A program made the position numbers and the translations under genes. This document shows positions 50,501 through 58,751 of a DNA stretch of 64,000 nucleotides, in pieces. This stretch comes from Amycolatopsis nalaikhensis (GTDB lineage: Bacteria > Actinomycetota > Actinomycetes > Mycobacteriales > Pseudonocardiaceae): NCBI RefSeq assembly GCF_030264295.1, contig NZ_CP127173.1, positions 3,851,501-3,915,500 of the forward strand, written 5' to 3'. Each line of letters opens with the position of its first letter. Position 1 is the first letter of the stretch. Below the pieces are notes generated by a model that had not been told where the DNA came from, did no database searches, and worked only from the letters and a program-made list of their open reading frames with translations.

Positions 50501-51178
50501 ACGACTGAGAGGCTCGTGGCACGGTTCGGAAACAGGCGCCTGGACGAGGACATCTTCGCCGGGGAGGCCATCCCCGCGCTGCAGGAGCTCGGTGTGCTGT
50601 CCACGGTGGAACACCGGGAACTGCCCGGCGCGGACCTCCAGCTCAGGCCGGACGAGGTGGCCGTTCTCAGGGGCGATGGTCCGATGAACTTCCTCCCCAA
50701 GGCCGCCGAGCAGCGGCTTTCCGAGGACCAGGTGCGGAACAAGATCCTCCTGGACGAGATCTCTTCCATGCCTGGGGATTGGCCGATCCTGGTATTCGCC
50801 ACGTCCGTCCACCACGCCAAGTTCCTCGCCGCCAAGCTCGAAGACCGCGGTATCCGTGCAGCAGCGATCGACTCATCGACGCCTCTGCCGGATCGGCGCC
50901 GAAAGATCGACGATTTCCGTGCCGGGCGCGTCCGGGTCATCACGAACTATGGAGTCCTCTCCCAGGGGTTTGACGCGCCTGCCACTCGAGCAGTGGTCAT
51001 CGCGCGGCCTGTTTACAGCGCCAACAGCTATCAGCAGATGATCGGTCGCGGACTGCGGGGCAGGCTCAACGGCGGTGAAGACGGATGCCTGATCCTGGAC
51101 GTTCGTGACAACATCACGAACTTCTCCGAGTCTTTGGCCTTCACGGACTTCGAACACCTGTGGCAGGTGCGCCGGTGA
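47510..51178 (+). CDS. SF2 (DEAH-type) helicase with long N-terminal region; C-terminal part of the frameshifted GHKL-helicase
   Basis: 1,222 residues if begun at TTG 47510 (GTG 47516 is also possible), but no ribosome-binding site is evident and the first residues (RVAADLVVSSLKELV) look like a continuation of the upstream GHKL frame. Residues 1-800 are a helical/beta region of unknown function typical of sacsin-like proteins. The SF2 helicase is C-terminal: Walker A SLPTGAGKTRVA (about 848-856), VLVDEAHVAIS (motif II), LIGLTATPFRNN (motif III) and YQQMIGRGLRG (motif VI). DNA translocation or remodelling is expected. It overlaps the UvrD-like gene by one base (TGATG). Confidence 0.8.
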   Translation: MRVAADLVVSSLKELVVNDDPGAYLPLLPGRTKESPNWACSYLTGRVWQEAAVRPSLPDQDGILRRPADLHVHPEKVEAVTLEVWRSHPGRPRNWVHHSVEATRERRGKVSHILDAAGLQASSIREWLEALVADGTPAGSAVALKVLASLLEKELIHDQAAAEEARRAKIVLTEQHGFVCPVAGRVFRRSVEDGLRDDLVYVHPRLAEDVSLQRVLDQLGIRDADAEGRFRSVLDQGGFGTYSDESWTRFWELMRTAGRASQVPAICKAMTSVEATLKVRTLAGGWRPIGECMLVGAVVPGDGSRDSEIAIDPRFHADDRSVLLDFGVLDVPVRGHRPESERWFDGYHRAVYEDYVGKLKATDHRPTPRTVKVEGGPIAGPMSIFLDLSPEGRAAFLAAMPDEGLTEHWTRQIGKSAATRVAVKSPIRWLLGKHGWVATSKGVVPIREAVSPELSAYRDVLPVAEISPRKAARLKMPTAIEQVRDAQWAELLEQVKHSEDDDFIGRTYALLVRADCGLLRDEDKTRCRVGDRWELRPDEEIAIAFSREELDDLVKESHPALLIDRVEDRDEAEAMIVDWGMRRVPDVISKRVRSVPAGPPVAVVDEYPPLRQRFGSRVNGLFLQRCAELDEVVHTPNGTRTTPLRSALHDRTTALVAEDEAHDVVLSLIDAEFGWKLGVDGCRVLLEAHRRQQEDLQLKAQLDAVRHAKTVAEKISLLIDEEDLRAGLPAGLLQSELIETGQEPDSLRVAEMAYNAHGDGILRVHQKDLQARIPTAPARFDGEQTALRFVTSLDLPDSFAGARIPAPPARVRAAGPVEFPRLHDYQETIAARIAALLRSPTPRRAMLSLPTGAGKTRVAAEGVIRWIGDCGTPAGPILWVAQTGELCEQAVQSWKFVWEKVGPKSELVIDRLWHNNSTTPVTDRPHLVVATDAKLSSVLGEDQYAWLREASLVLVDEAHVAISKSYTAILEKLGLTHRETARHLIGLTATPFRNNETTTERLVARFGNRRLDEDIFAGEAIPALQELGVLSTVEHRELPGADLQLRPDEVAVLRGDGPMNFLPKAAEQRLSEDQVRNKILLDEISSMPGDWPILVFATSVHHAKFLAAKLEDRGIRAAAIDSSTPLPDRRRKIDDFRAGRVRVITNYGVLSQGFDAPATRAVVIARPVYSANSYQQMIGRGLRGRLNGGEDGCLILDVRDNITNFSESLAFTDFEHLWQVRR

Positions 51179-53064
51179 TGACGACGACGGAAAAGTGTGA
51201 CGTCGTTCTGACCACGGCCCAGCAAGCCGTCGTGGAGCTGCCCTGGGACGCGAAGGCTCTGGTGGCGGCGGGAGCGGGCGCAGGGAAGACGACCACACTC
51301 ATTCACCGGCTCGAGCACCTGATACAAGAGGAAGACCTTCAGGCTGCGGATATACTCGTACTGAGCTTTTCACGCGCCGCGGTACGTGAGGTCGCCGAGC
51401 GACTGGATCGGGTGGGAGCCGCCGCGCGCCGTGTCCGTGCCCAGACGTTCGACAGCTGGGCGACTTCAGTGCTGTACGAGGAAGACCCCCGGCGACAAGA
51501 CCTGACCGGAATCGGATATGACCGGCGGATTGCCATGGCGACTGAGGCGATCGATCGCGGAGTGGTCGACGAATCCGAACGCGGCGAGCCTCGACACGTC
51601 GTCGTGGACGAGGTCCAAGATCTGGTCGGTGTCCGCCGTGACCTCGTCGAGGCCCTGCTCGACCGGTTCAGAGACGCCGGTTTCACGGTGGTGGGAGACG
51701 TAGCGCAGTCGATCTACGGCTTCCAAGTCGCCGACCCGGTGGAGCGCGCCGGCGAGACAGGCCGGTTCTTCGACTGGCTCCGCGGTACTTTCCTCGACGA
51801 CCTGGTCGAGTGCACCCTTGATGAAAACTTCCGCGCGCGCACGGCTGAGGCGAGGATTGCGCTGCCCGTGGGACCGCGACTCCAACGGATGCGGACCGAC
51901 GACGAAGCTGCAGAACTGCTCGAGGACCTGTTCGGCCTCCTGGCAGGAGTTCCGTCATTCGGTTCTCTGGAGGACGGCTTCGTCCGCGAGTCCTTGCGTG
52001 ATTTCGACGGCAGCACCGGAGTTCTGTGCCAGAACAACGCTCAAGTGCTGGCGTTGTCGCGCCAGCTCGACGAGTACTCCGTTCCGCATCGAGTCAAGCG
52101 AGGCGTTCGAGAACGTGCAGCACCGCCCTGGGTCGCCGCCCTCTTTGAACAAGTTTCGACCGGCAAGATCTCCGAGAGCCGCTTTGCGGCCGCTGTCGAG
52201 AACTTCCATCCCTCGGTGCCCCGGCCACCGATATTCGCCTGGCGCTCTTTGCGACGCGTCGCCGGCGCGCCCAGTAACAGGCTTGACTTGTCCGTCCTGC
52301 ACGGGACCGTGGCGGAGGGACGTCTTCCCGACGACTTGACCGCGGCACCAAAGCATCGATTGACCGTCTCGACCGTTCATCGAGCAAAGGGAACAGAGTT
52401 CGACCGTGTGCTCGTCGTCGAAGCCGACAACGCAACCCGGAAAGATCCGGACGAAGACATCCAGGCGTCCGCGAGGCTGTTGTATGTCGCAATGACCAGA
52501 CCTCGATTCGATCTCTATCGCCTCGGAGCGCCGAGGACTCGGATGTATCGGAAGGCGCGAAGTCTTCCTTCGCGAGTCGAGCGTTGGTACCTCTCCTATC
52601 GCGTGGGTCAATGCACCGGGGTGGAGATCCTCGACTTCGATGTTGCGCAGGTGAGGCCGCCGGCCGCCGGCGATGCAGATTCGGCAGTTGTCCAGCGGTA
52701 CCTCCGCGACCACGTGTGCAAAGGCGACTCGGTGGAGTTCCGGAAGTTGCATGACCTGGCGATGGCCGGAGACGAAACACCGGAATACGGCTTATTCCAC
52801 GACGGTGTCCGTGTCGGAGACGCTTCGCAGGAATTCCGGCGGGATCTTCGACGATTGATCGGTGGGAAAAATCGGGATGTCTGGCCCGTTTCGATCGAAG
52901 GCGTGCGCGTCGATGCACTCGAGACAGTCGTCGGTGGTACCGGGGTCGGCGCTCAGGTCGGTCTGGTGGACAGCGACATGTGGCTGGTACCGCGGCTCGG
53001 TGGCCTCGGCCGGATCCGGTGGCGCGCGGAAGGTGAAAACTTGGGAGGATCGGTCGAATCGTGA
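51178..53064 (+). CDS. UvrD/Rep-like SF1 helicase
   Basis: A 628-residue SF1A helicase. Motif I is VAAGAGAGKTTTLIHR (Walker A 32-39), motif II VVVDEVQDL, motif III VGDVAQSIYGFQ, motif IV/V region VSTVHRAKGTEFDRVLVVEA and motif VI LLYVAMTRPRFDLY. It is shorter than UvrD (about 720), and the last ~120 residues (from VAQVRPPAAGD on) are specific to this branch. It starts at ATG 51178, overlapping the SF2 stop, and its stop overlaps the drmA-like start (GTGA), so it is co-translated with both. A UvrD helicase is not part of described DISARM systems. Confidence 0.88.
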   Translation: MTTTEKCDVVLTTAQQAVVELPWDAKALVAAGAGAGKTTTLIHRLEHLIQEEDLQAADILVLSFSRAAVREVAERLDRVGAAARRVRAQTFDSWATSVLYEEDPRRQDLTGIGYDRRIAMATEAIDRGVVDESERGEPRHVVVDEVQDLVGVRRDLVEALLDRFRDAGFTVVGDVAQSIYGFQVADPVERAGETGRFFDWLRGTFLDDLVECTLDENFRARTAEARIALPVGPRLQRMRTDDEAAELLEDLFGLLAGVPSFGSLEDGFVRESLRDFDGSTGVLCQNNAQVLALSRQLDEYSVPHRVKRGVRERAAPPWVAALFEQVSTGKISESRFAAAVENFHPSVPRPPIFAWRSLRRVAGAPSNRLDLSVLHGTVAEGRLPDDLTAAPKHRLTVSTVHRAKGTEFDRVLVVEADNATRKDPDEDIQASARLLYVAMTRPRFDLYRLGAPRTRMYRKARSLPSRVERWYLSYRVGQCTGVEILDFDVAQVRPPAAGDADSAVVQRYLRDHVCKGDSVEFRKLHDLAMAGDETPEYGLFHDGVRVGDASQEFRRDLRRLIGGKNRDVWPVSIEGVRVDALETVVGGTGVGAQVGLVDSDMWLVPRLGGLGRIRWRAEGENLGGSVES

Positions 53065-56000
53065 AAACGACACTTCGAGATGAGCATTACAGTCTCCGCA
53101 GCAGGCTGCGGACAGCGTTGCGTGCGGATCTTCTCGGACCGCACGGTGGTGAGCGCGAGGTCCTGACCGCGGATGCCCCGATCACGGCATATCCGATCGG
53201 TGTCCTGTTCCCGCAACGCAAACAGGCCGAGGTGTCGCCGTTCGTCGAGGAGGATGGCGCCGATCCGGTGCCCGAGCTTTCCGGAACCAAAGACGTCGGG
53301 TTCGATGACGCAGACATCGGTGTCGCCTTGTCGAACCAACGCAGACCATCTTCGATGGGGATGACCTTCTCGGTCGATACGCAGCTCTGTCGGAGCATCT
53401 TCGTAGTCATCAGCGGAGCGCGGTACATCCCGGAGGACACTGCGGGAAACCCCGTGAAGGCTGAGCGTACGGAAGCCAGAAGTACGAACGGCCAACGCGA
53501 GCTGTGGCGGCGAGCGCCCGTCGAGTGCGACGTCGTGGAACTCGACCTGAGCAGTGCAGCCAAACGCACGATCGATGTTTGTGAAGGACTTCAGCTTCGC
53601 GCCCTTGTGCGATCGGCTGTCGACGGCGTGGTCACGGTGACCGTGACACTGGTGAACGGCTTGACTTGCGGCGAGTACGACCTGCAGGACGCGTACTGCT
53701 TCTTCCAGACGGGCCTGGAAGCCGCCGGTCCCGATGGGGCCTTTCCGTTCGTCGAGCGCCCTGTGCTTCGAGGTGCCGTGGACGAGGCGCAGGCTCTGAG
53801 CAGGCTTCTGCATCGGCACGCGCCGTCGTTCGCGACCGGGCACGGCTGCTCGGTCGCCTGGGAATGGCAACCTCCGGCCCTGTATGAGGAGATTCCCCGC
53901 GGTGCAGTGGCAAGTGTACGGACGGAGTTCATTCCCACGCACGAGGTTTTGCTTACCGACTCCAACACGGAAATCGACGACAAGGCGCTCGACATGGGTG
54001 GCCTGGGTGCTGCTTCGGCAGAGGACATCGCAGACGGACTTCGAAGAGTTCTCGACGGTTACGCCGCATGGATCGACGCTCGAGAGTCGGACATCGACAA
54101 CCTTGTCGATGGAGACCACGTCGATGCGGCGCGCAAGCAGATCGGGCATTGCCGGCGCGCGCTCGCTCGCATGCATGAGGGCTTGACGCTGCTGGCAGAC
54201 GAGTCGAAGCCGGATGTCGTGGAAGCGTTCCGGCTCGCGAACCGGGCCATGGCCGAGCAGCGAGCCCGAACTCAGTGGATCAGGGACGGTCGGCAGGGTG
54301 AGCCGGAACTGGCATCCGCGCGTTGGCGTCCGTTCCAGGTCGCTTTCATGCTGCAGTGCCTCGCGGGGATTGTGGATCCGGATCACGATGATCGTGCCGT
54401 GGCAGACCTCTTGTGGTTTCCGACCGGGGGTGGCAAGACTGAGGCGTATCTGGGCTTGATCGCGTTCACGGTGTTCCTTCGTCGTCTACGTGACGGCAGT
54501 GAAGGAGACGGGGTGACCGTGCTGATGCGGTACACGCTTCGCCTGCTGACCCTCCAGCAGTTTGAACGGGCGGCATCCCTGGTCTGTGCGATGGAGTTCA
54601 TTCGATTCCGTGACCCCGAGCGCCTGGGGGCAACGCCGATATCGATCGGCATGTGGGTCGGACTTTCCGCCACGCCCAATGACCTGAAGAGCGCGGAAGA
54701 GTCGCTGGAACAGCTCCAAGGAAACTCCGCGAAGCAACTGGACAAAAAGAACCCGGTCCAGCTCCGAATTTGCCCGTGGTGCGGAGGTGTGCTTACGGCT
54801 GACGATTACGAGGTTGTCATGGCCGAGAAGCGCATGGTTGTGCGTTGTCGCGATGTTGCATGTCACTTCCATGCGGCACCGGGTCTGCCGGTGCACGTCG
54901 TCGATCAAGCCGTCTACGAATGGCACCCCACGCTCGTTATCGCAACGGTGGACAAGTTCGCTTCGCTGCCTTGGCGCCCGGTCACCGGTGCCCTGTTCAA
55001 CCGTGACCTCGACGGACGGCGGCCGCCCGAGCTGATCGTCCAGGACGAGCTGCATCTCATCTCGGGGCCGCTGGGCACCTTGACCGGGCTGTATGAGACC
55101 GCGGTCGATTTGCTCGCGGACCGACCGAAGGTCGTAGCGTCGACAGCGACGATCAGGCGTGCATCGGACCAGGTCACTGCCCTCTTCGATCGTCGGGTCA
55201 GTCAGTTCCCGCCCGCCGGCCTGGATGCGCGTGACTCTTGGTTCGCGGTCGAAACACCTCGGACGGACAAGGCTTCGCGCCGCTATCTCGGCTTGATGAC
55301 CTCGAGCACCAGCCAGACCACGCTCCTCGTACGTACGTACGCGGCGTTGCTCCACGAGGCCGCGGGTGCCGAGGAGGCAGGAGCTCCGCCCGAGGTACTC
55401 GACCCCTATTGGACGCTTGTCGGGTACTTCAACAGCCTCAGGTTGCTGTCCGCTGCTGAACTCCAGGTCCGTGATGACGTTCAGGGACGGTTGGAGGCAC
55501 TTGCCGACCGGGACGGATCTGGCAAGCGAGGTGACGTCTCCCCCGAAGAGCTCAGCAGCAGAGCGGATTCCACCAGGATTCCCGCGCTGCTGAAGATGAT
55601 CGAGCGAGGCCTCCCCGAGGACGATGTACTCGACGTTCTGCTGGCGACGAACATGATCTCCGTCGGAGTGGACATCGATCGGCTCGGGTTGATGGCCGTG
55701 ATGGGGCAACCACAGACGACTGCGGAGTACATCCAGGCGACAAGTCGGGTCGGCAGGCGTCATCCGGGCTTGGTCGCGGTGATGTTGAACTCGATGCGGT
55801 CGAGGGACCGCTCTCATTACGAGAACTTTCCCACGTTCCATTCGGAGCTCTACCGCGAGGTCGAGTCGACCAGCGTCACACCGTTCTCCGCCCGGGCACG
55901 CGATCGCGGCCTGCACGCCGTGGTGGTCGCGTTGGCCCGACTTCTGGTGCCCGGGCTCGCCGGGAACGGCGACGCGAGCCGGATCGAGAAGTTCGTCGAC

Positions 56001-56288
56001 GAAGTCGATGCGACCGTGCGCACGGCGATCCTGAACCGCGTAGGCCGCATTGGCGGTGAGGACGTCGAGACAGTCGCGGAGCAGATCGACGCGTTCGTGG
56101 AGTGGTGGCGCAGTATGGCCCACGACCACCCCGAACTCGTGTACGAATCGAGGAGAAACACGCGGAGTCCAGCCTTGCTCAGCGGATTCGACGCCGAAGA
56201 ATCAGACGAGGGAGATGGTCAACCCACCTTGTGGAGTTTGCGGGATGTCGACGCCGAGTCCGCCCTTTTCCTCGACAACAACCGGTAG
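53061..56288 (+). CDS. drmA: DrmA-like helicase (DISARM core)
   Basis: A 1,075-residue protein. Motif I is LLWFPTGGGKTEAYLGLIAF (Walker A 453-460), followed by MRYTLRLLTLQQFERAASL, a zinc-type pair CPWCGG, the DEAH-equivalent VQDELHLISGPLGTLTG and C-terminal helicase motifs TNMISVGVDIDRLGLMAVMG and YIQATSRVGRRHPG. This combination (FPTGGGKTEAY, QDELHLISGPLG, YIQATSRVGR) is characteristic of the large DISARM helicase DrmA. DrmA-DrmB forms a DNA-binding complex that recognises 5' overhangs in DISARM. GTG 53061 overlaps the UvrD stop. Gene symbol is by family similarity. Confidence 0.85.
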   Translation: MKTTLRDEHYSLRSRLRTALRADLLGPHGGEREVLTADAPITAYPIGVLFPQRKQAEVSPFVEEDGADPVPELSGTKDVGFDDADIGVALSNQRRPSSMGMTFSVDTQLCRSIFVVISGARYIPEDTAGNPVKAERTEARSTNGQRELWRRAPVECDVVELDLSSAAKRTIDVCEGLQLRALVRSAVDGVVTVTVTLVNGLTCGEYDLQDAYCFFQTGLEAAGPDGAFPFVERPVLRGAVDEAQALSRLLHRHAPSFATGHGCSVAWEWQPPALYEEIPRGAVASVRTEFIPTHEVLLTDSNTEIDDKALDMGGLGAASAEDIADGLRRVLDGYAAWIDARESDIDNLVDGDHVDAARKQIGHCRRALARMHEGLTLLADESKPDVVEAFRLANRAMAEQRARTQWIRDGRQGEPELASARWRPFQVAFMLQCLAGIVDPDHDDRAVADLLWFPTGGGKTEAYLGLIAFTVFLRRLRDGSEGDGVTVLMRYTLRLLTLQQFERAASLVCAMEFIRFRDPERLGATPISIGMWVGLSATPNDLKSAEESLEQLQGNSAKQLDKKNPVQLRICPWCGGVLTADDYEVVMAEKRMVVRCRDVACHFHAAPGLPVHVVDQAVYEWHPTLVIATVDKFASLPWRPVTGALFNRDLDGRRPPELIVQDELHLISGPLGTLTGLYETAVDLLADRPKVVASTATIRRASDQVTALFDRRVSQFPPAGLDARDSWFAVETPRTDKASRRYLGLMTSSTSQTTLLVRTYAALLHEAAGAEEAGAPPEVLDPYWTLVGYFNSLRLLSAAELQVRDDVQGRLEALADRDGSGKRGDVSPEELSSRADSTRIPALLKMIERGLPEDDVLDVLLATNMISVGVDIDRLGLMAVMGQPQTTAEYIQATSRVGRRHPGLVAVMLNSMRSRDRSHYENFPTFHSELYREVESTSVTPFSARARDRGLHAVVVALARLLVPGLAGNGDASRIEKFVDEVDATVRTAILNRVGRIGGEDVETVAEQIDAFVEWWRSMAHDHPELVYESRRNTRSPALLSGFDAEESDEGDGQPTLWSLRDVDAESALFLDNNR

Positions 56289-56298
56289 GAGTGACGAG

Positions 56299-58134
56299 AT
56301 GGGTTACACGGGCGCCGCCCGCCGAGGCGGAACGGGAAAGCCGCGTCCGAGAGTTCTGCGCAGGCTCGGCTTCGTTCGGAGGTCGCAGCTAGTAACGACC
56401 TACGGGGTCGGCTCTCTCATCGCGATCGACAACGAGTCGTTCATCGTCGCCGGTCTCGACTCGTGGGACGTCTCTGAGGCACCGGAAATCCACGAGCGTC
56501 GACTTGCTCAGCTCCTCGGTGTCGACTCTTTCCGTCTTCCGCCGGCGCCGGAGGAGGACAAGGCCCGGGATGGTGCGCGTGTTCGGCGCTTTCCCGAGTT
56601 CTACTCCTGTCCGAGCTGTCGGGTGCTGCAGACGTATCGCGAGTTCAACACGGCGGGGACGAAGGCAGTCTGCGGAGACTGTGACGAACTGTTGGTGCCG
56701 TCCCGATTCGTGCTCGCGTGCGACGGGGGACATATCGAAGAGTTCCCTTATCGGAAGTGGGTACATCGGGGCAAAGGTCCGAATTCGGGTGTCTGCAGGG
56801 GATCTCTCAAACTCCAGGCGGCGGGATCCTCGGCCTCTCTGCGTTCGGTCGTCGTCGAGTGCGGCTGCGGCGAAACGGCGTCGATGGAAGGTGCCTTCCG
56901 CCGCAAGACTCTGCGCGACTTGGGCATTCGCTGCTCGGGACGATCTCCGTGGCTGCAGAATGGTGAGCAGGCGTCCTGCGATCGACCTCCGAGGACCATG
57001 CAGCGAGGTTCTTCTTCGGTGTGGAACCCGGTAATGAGCAGTGCTCTTTCCATTCCGCCGTTCAGTGAGGGGGTTCATGCCCTCGTCGACCGGGAGAAAC
57101 TGGCCGACGCGTCCGACGAGACCATCGGATGGTTTTGCCGGAGCAACCGGGCGAAGTTGCGCCAGGCGGGTGTGATGCCCGAGGATGTGTTCCGGGTGGT
57201 TGCCGAGCTCAGGACGGCGCGCGCTCGCGAACAAGAAGAGGTCGAGGTCGTCTCGCCGGCCTCCCTCCGTGCCCAGGAGTACCGAAGCCTGGTGACGGGA
57301 AGTCGCGAGCGGCTCGACGATCGTCTGCAGTCGTTTGTCTGCGAGCCTCCAGAAGGAAGTCTCGATCCTCTGGGCCATTTCGCGGTTGCCGATGTCATGC
57401 TCGTCAAGCGGCTCCGCGAGGTTCGTGCTTTGGCGGCTTTCACTCGCGGCACTCCGCCCGAGGAGGACGGTGCCGAAGCGCGCCACGCTCCACTGAGCAG
57501 TGCTGCTCTGGGGTGGTTGCCTGCCATCGAAGTGGTCGGAGAGGGGGTCTTCCTTCGCTTGGACGAAGAAAAAATCCGACGCTGGGAGAACGGCCAGGAC
57601 GTTCGTGACCGGGTTTCGGTTATCCGTGAGAACCACCTCGATGTCCTTCGGGAGCGAGCGGCATTGGACCCGCAGAAGTCCGTCCACGACGTGACATCAC
57701 CCATCACGCCTCGGCGTGTGTTGCTCCACACCCTCGCGCACGTGTTGATCGACGAGTGGAGCCTGGATGGTGGCTACCCGGCCTCCTCATTGCGCGAGAG
57801 GATCTATGCCGGTCCGGAGATGTCCGGGATCCTGATCTACACGGCGACCAGCGACTCGGCGGGTAGCTTGGGCGGGCTCGTTGCACAAGGAGAACCCGAA
57901 CGTCTCGCACGTACCTTGGCGAGCGGGCTGTCGCGAGCTTGTTGGTGCTCCAACGACCCGTTGTGCATGGATTCGAAGAGTAGTGGAGTAGACGGTGTGA
58001 ATCTTGCGGCATGCCACGCGTGCGTGCTGCTGCCCGAAACCAGTTGCGAAAACAACAACTGCTTTTTGGACAGAGGCCTGCTGGTCGGCGATTCCTCGGG
58101 GGCTGACCTGGCCTTCTTTCCGGAGATGGTTTGA
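56299..58134 (+). CDS. drmB: DrmB-like DUF1998 protein (DISARM core)
   Basis: A 611-residue protein. It opens with RSQLVTTYGVGSLIAIDNES, typical of DrmB, then a zinc ribbon (CPSC 104-107, CGDC 125-128) and further Cys clusters (VECGCGETASM, IRCSGRSPW). The DUF1998 domain is C-terminal: LLHTLAHVLIDEWSLDGGYP, GILIYTATSDSAGSLGGLV and a final Cys-rich segment (ACWCSNDPLCMD, ACHACVLLPETSCE). TAGGAG precedes ATG 56299, ten bases after drmA. DrmB partners DrmA. I see no drmC-type PLD nuclease after it; a hairpin terminator follows. Confidence 0.85.
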   Translation: MGYTGAARRGGTGKPRPRVLRRLGFVRRSQLVTTYGVGSLIAIDNESFIVAGLDSWDVSEAPEIHERRLAQLLGVDSFRLPPAPEEDKARDGARVRRFPEFYSCPSCRVLQTYREFNTAGTKAVCGDCDELLVPSRFVLACDGGHIEEFPYRKWVHRGKGPNSGVCRGSLKLQAAGSSASLRSVVVECGCGETASMEGAFRRKTLRDLGIRCSGRSPWLQNGEQASCDRPPRTMQRGSSSVWNPVMSSALSIPPFSEGVHALVDREKLADASDETIGWFCRSNRAKLRQAGVMPEDVFRVVAELRTARAREQEEVEVVSPASLRAQEYRSLVTGSRERLDDRLQSFVCEPPEGSLDPLGHFAVADVMLVKRLREVRALAAFTRGTPPEEDGAEARHAPLSSAALGWLPAIEVVGEGVFLRLDEEKIRRWENGQDVRDRVSVIRENHLDVLRERAALDPQKSVHDVTSPITPRRVLLHTLAHVLIDEWSLDGGYPASSLRERIYAGPEMSGILIYTATSDSAGSLGGLVAQGEPERLARTLASGLSRACWCSNDPLCMDSKSSGVDGVNLAACHACVLLPETSCENNNCFLDRGLLVGDSSGADLAFFPEMV

Positions 58135-58140
58135 CGGACT

Positions 58141-58168
58141 GGCAGGGCGCGTGCGGGCGCGCCCTGCC
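58141..58168. terminator. Hairpin terminator after drmB-like gene
   Basis: GGCAGGGCGCG (58141-58151) pairs with CGCGCCCTGCC (58158-58168) around a six-base loop, six bases after the drmB stop. It marks the end of the plus-strand defence operon. Confidence 0.75.
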
Positions 58169-58356
58169 GCCGGCGCCGCAGCGCAAAGTGAGGCCCGCGA
58201 GTCCGTGGCTGATTGGCAGCAGCGCCGTGGATTTGCCCGCTCGCTGGTTCTGTCGGTCGAACGTCGGGTGGCGAACGCTCGACCGTCAGTCCTGACTCAG
58301 CTGCTTCGGAGAGCTGACGTAGGCGCAGTGTCGAAGATTCAAGATCATCATGGGTT

Positions 58357-58407
58357 GTGCCCCCGGCAGGAATCGAACCTGCGACACCCGCTTTAGGAGA
58401 GTGGGTG
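58357..58407 (-). pseudogene. 3' fragment of tRNA-Arg(CCT), probable att remnant
   Basis: Read on the minus strand, 58407 to 58357 reproduces the 3' half of an actinobacterial tRNA-Arg(CCT): anticodon stem, loop CTCCTAA with anticodon CCT (58395-58397), T-stem GCAGG/CCTGC with TTCGATT loop, and the acceptor strand GGGGGCA. The 5' half is absent: sequence beyond 58407 has no matching D-arm or acceptor strand, and there is one anticodon-stem mismatch. CCA is not encoded. Integrative elements that use tRNA 3' ends leave exactly such a fragment at the far end; here the geometry puts the element to the right and the intact tRNA beyond the window. Confidence 0.75.
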
Positions 58408-58458
58408 ACAGTGCCGTCCAAGGCCTCTACCAGCCACTATAGCCGCACGGTTGTCCTT

Positions 58459-58514
58459 CGTGACCCCACAAGTCACACGGTTGAGCACGGTTTCGGGTCA
58501 CGAAATGGGTCACG
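58459..58514. repeat. GGGTCACG motif, three copies
   Basis: GGGTCACG occurs at 58495-58502 and 58507-58514 (12 bp apart) and inverted at 58459-58466. They lie 50-110 nt from the tRNA fragment. This spacing resembles arm-type integrase or excisionase sites flanking an attachment core. Confidence 0.5.
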
Positions 58515-58751
58515 CGACGGCGCCTCAAGTGTGTCGTACAGCACAGGCTGGAAGGGTGTGTCGGTGCCGGTACACGATCAGTTCCGGTGTCGAGCGCCGC
58601 GCGGCCCGCTGGGCCGGAACGCCGAGGTCGAGGAGCGCGAGGAGCCACCGAAGCGGCTCCGGCACGAGGGCGGTCCGCCCGACGGGGCTTGAGGTGCCTC
58701 GCGCGTGCTCTTTCGCGTTCGACAAGCGCTAGCGCGAGCACTTGAGTGGAG

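Larger units (their letters stand above)
58169..58751. other. Non-coding stretch at island boundary
   Basis: 583 bases with no supported gene. It contains the tRNA-Arg(CCT) 3' fragment (58357-58407), three GGGTCACG motifs (58459-58514) and a short stem near 58705-58740. The open frames across it have no recognisable domains and irregular codon use. The content fits an attachment-site region. Confidence 0.6.

Noticed and set aside
58357..58460. Complete tRNA gene on the minus strand
   Set aside because: The D-arm and 5' acceptor strand cannot be paired with the 3' half; only the region from the anticodon stem to the acceptor 3' end matches tRNA-Arg(CCT).
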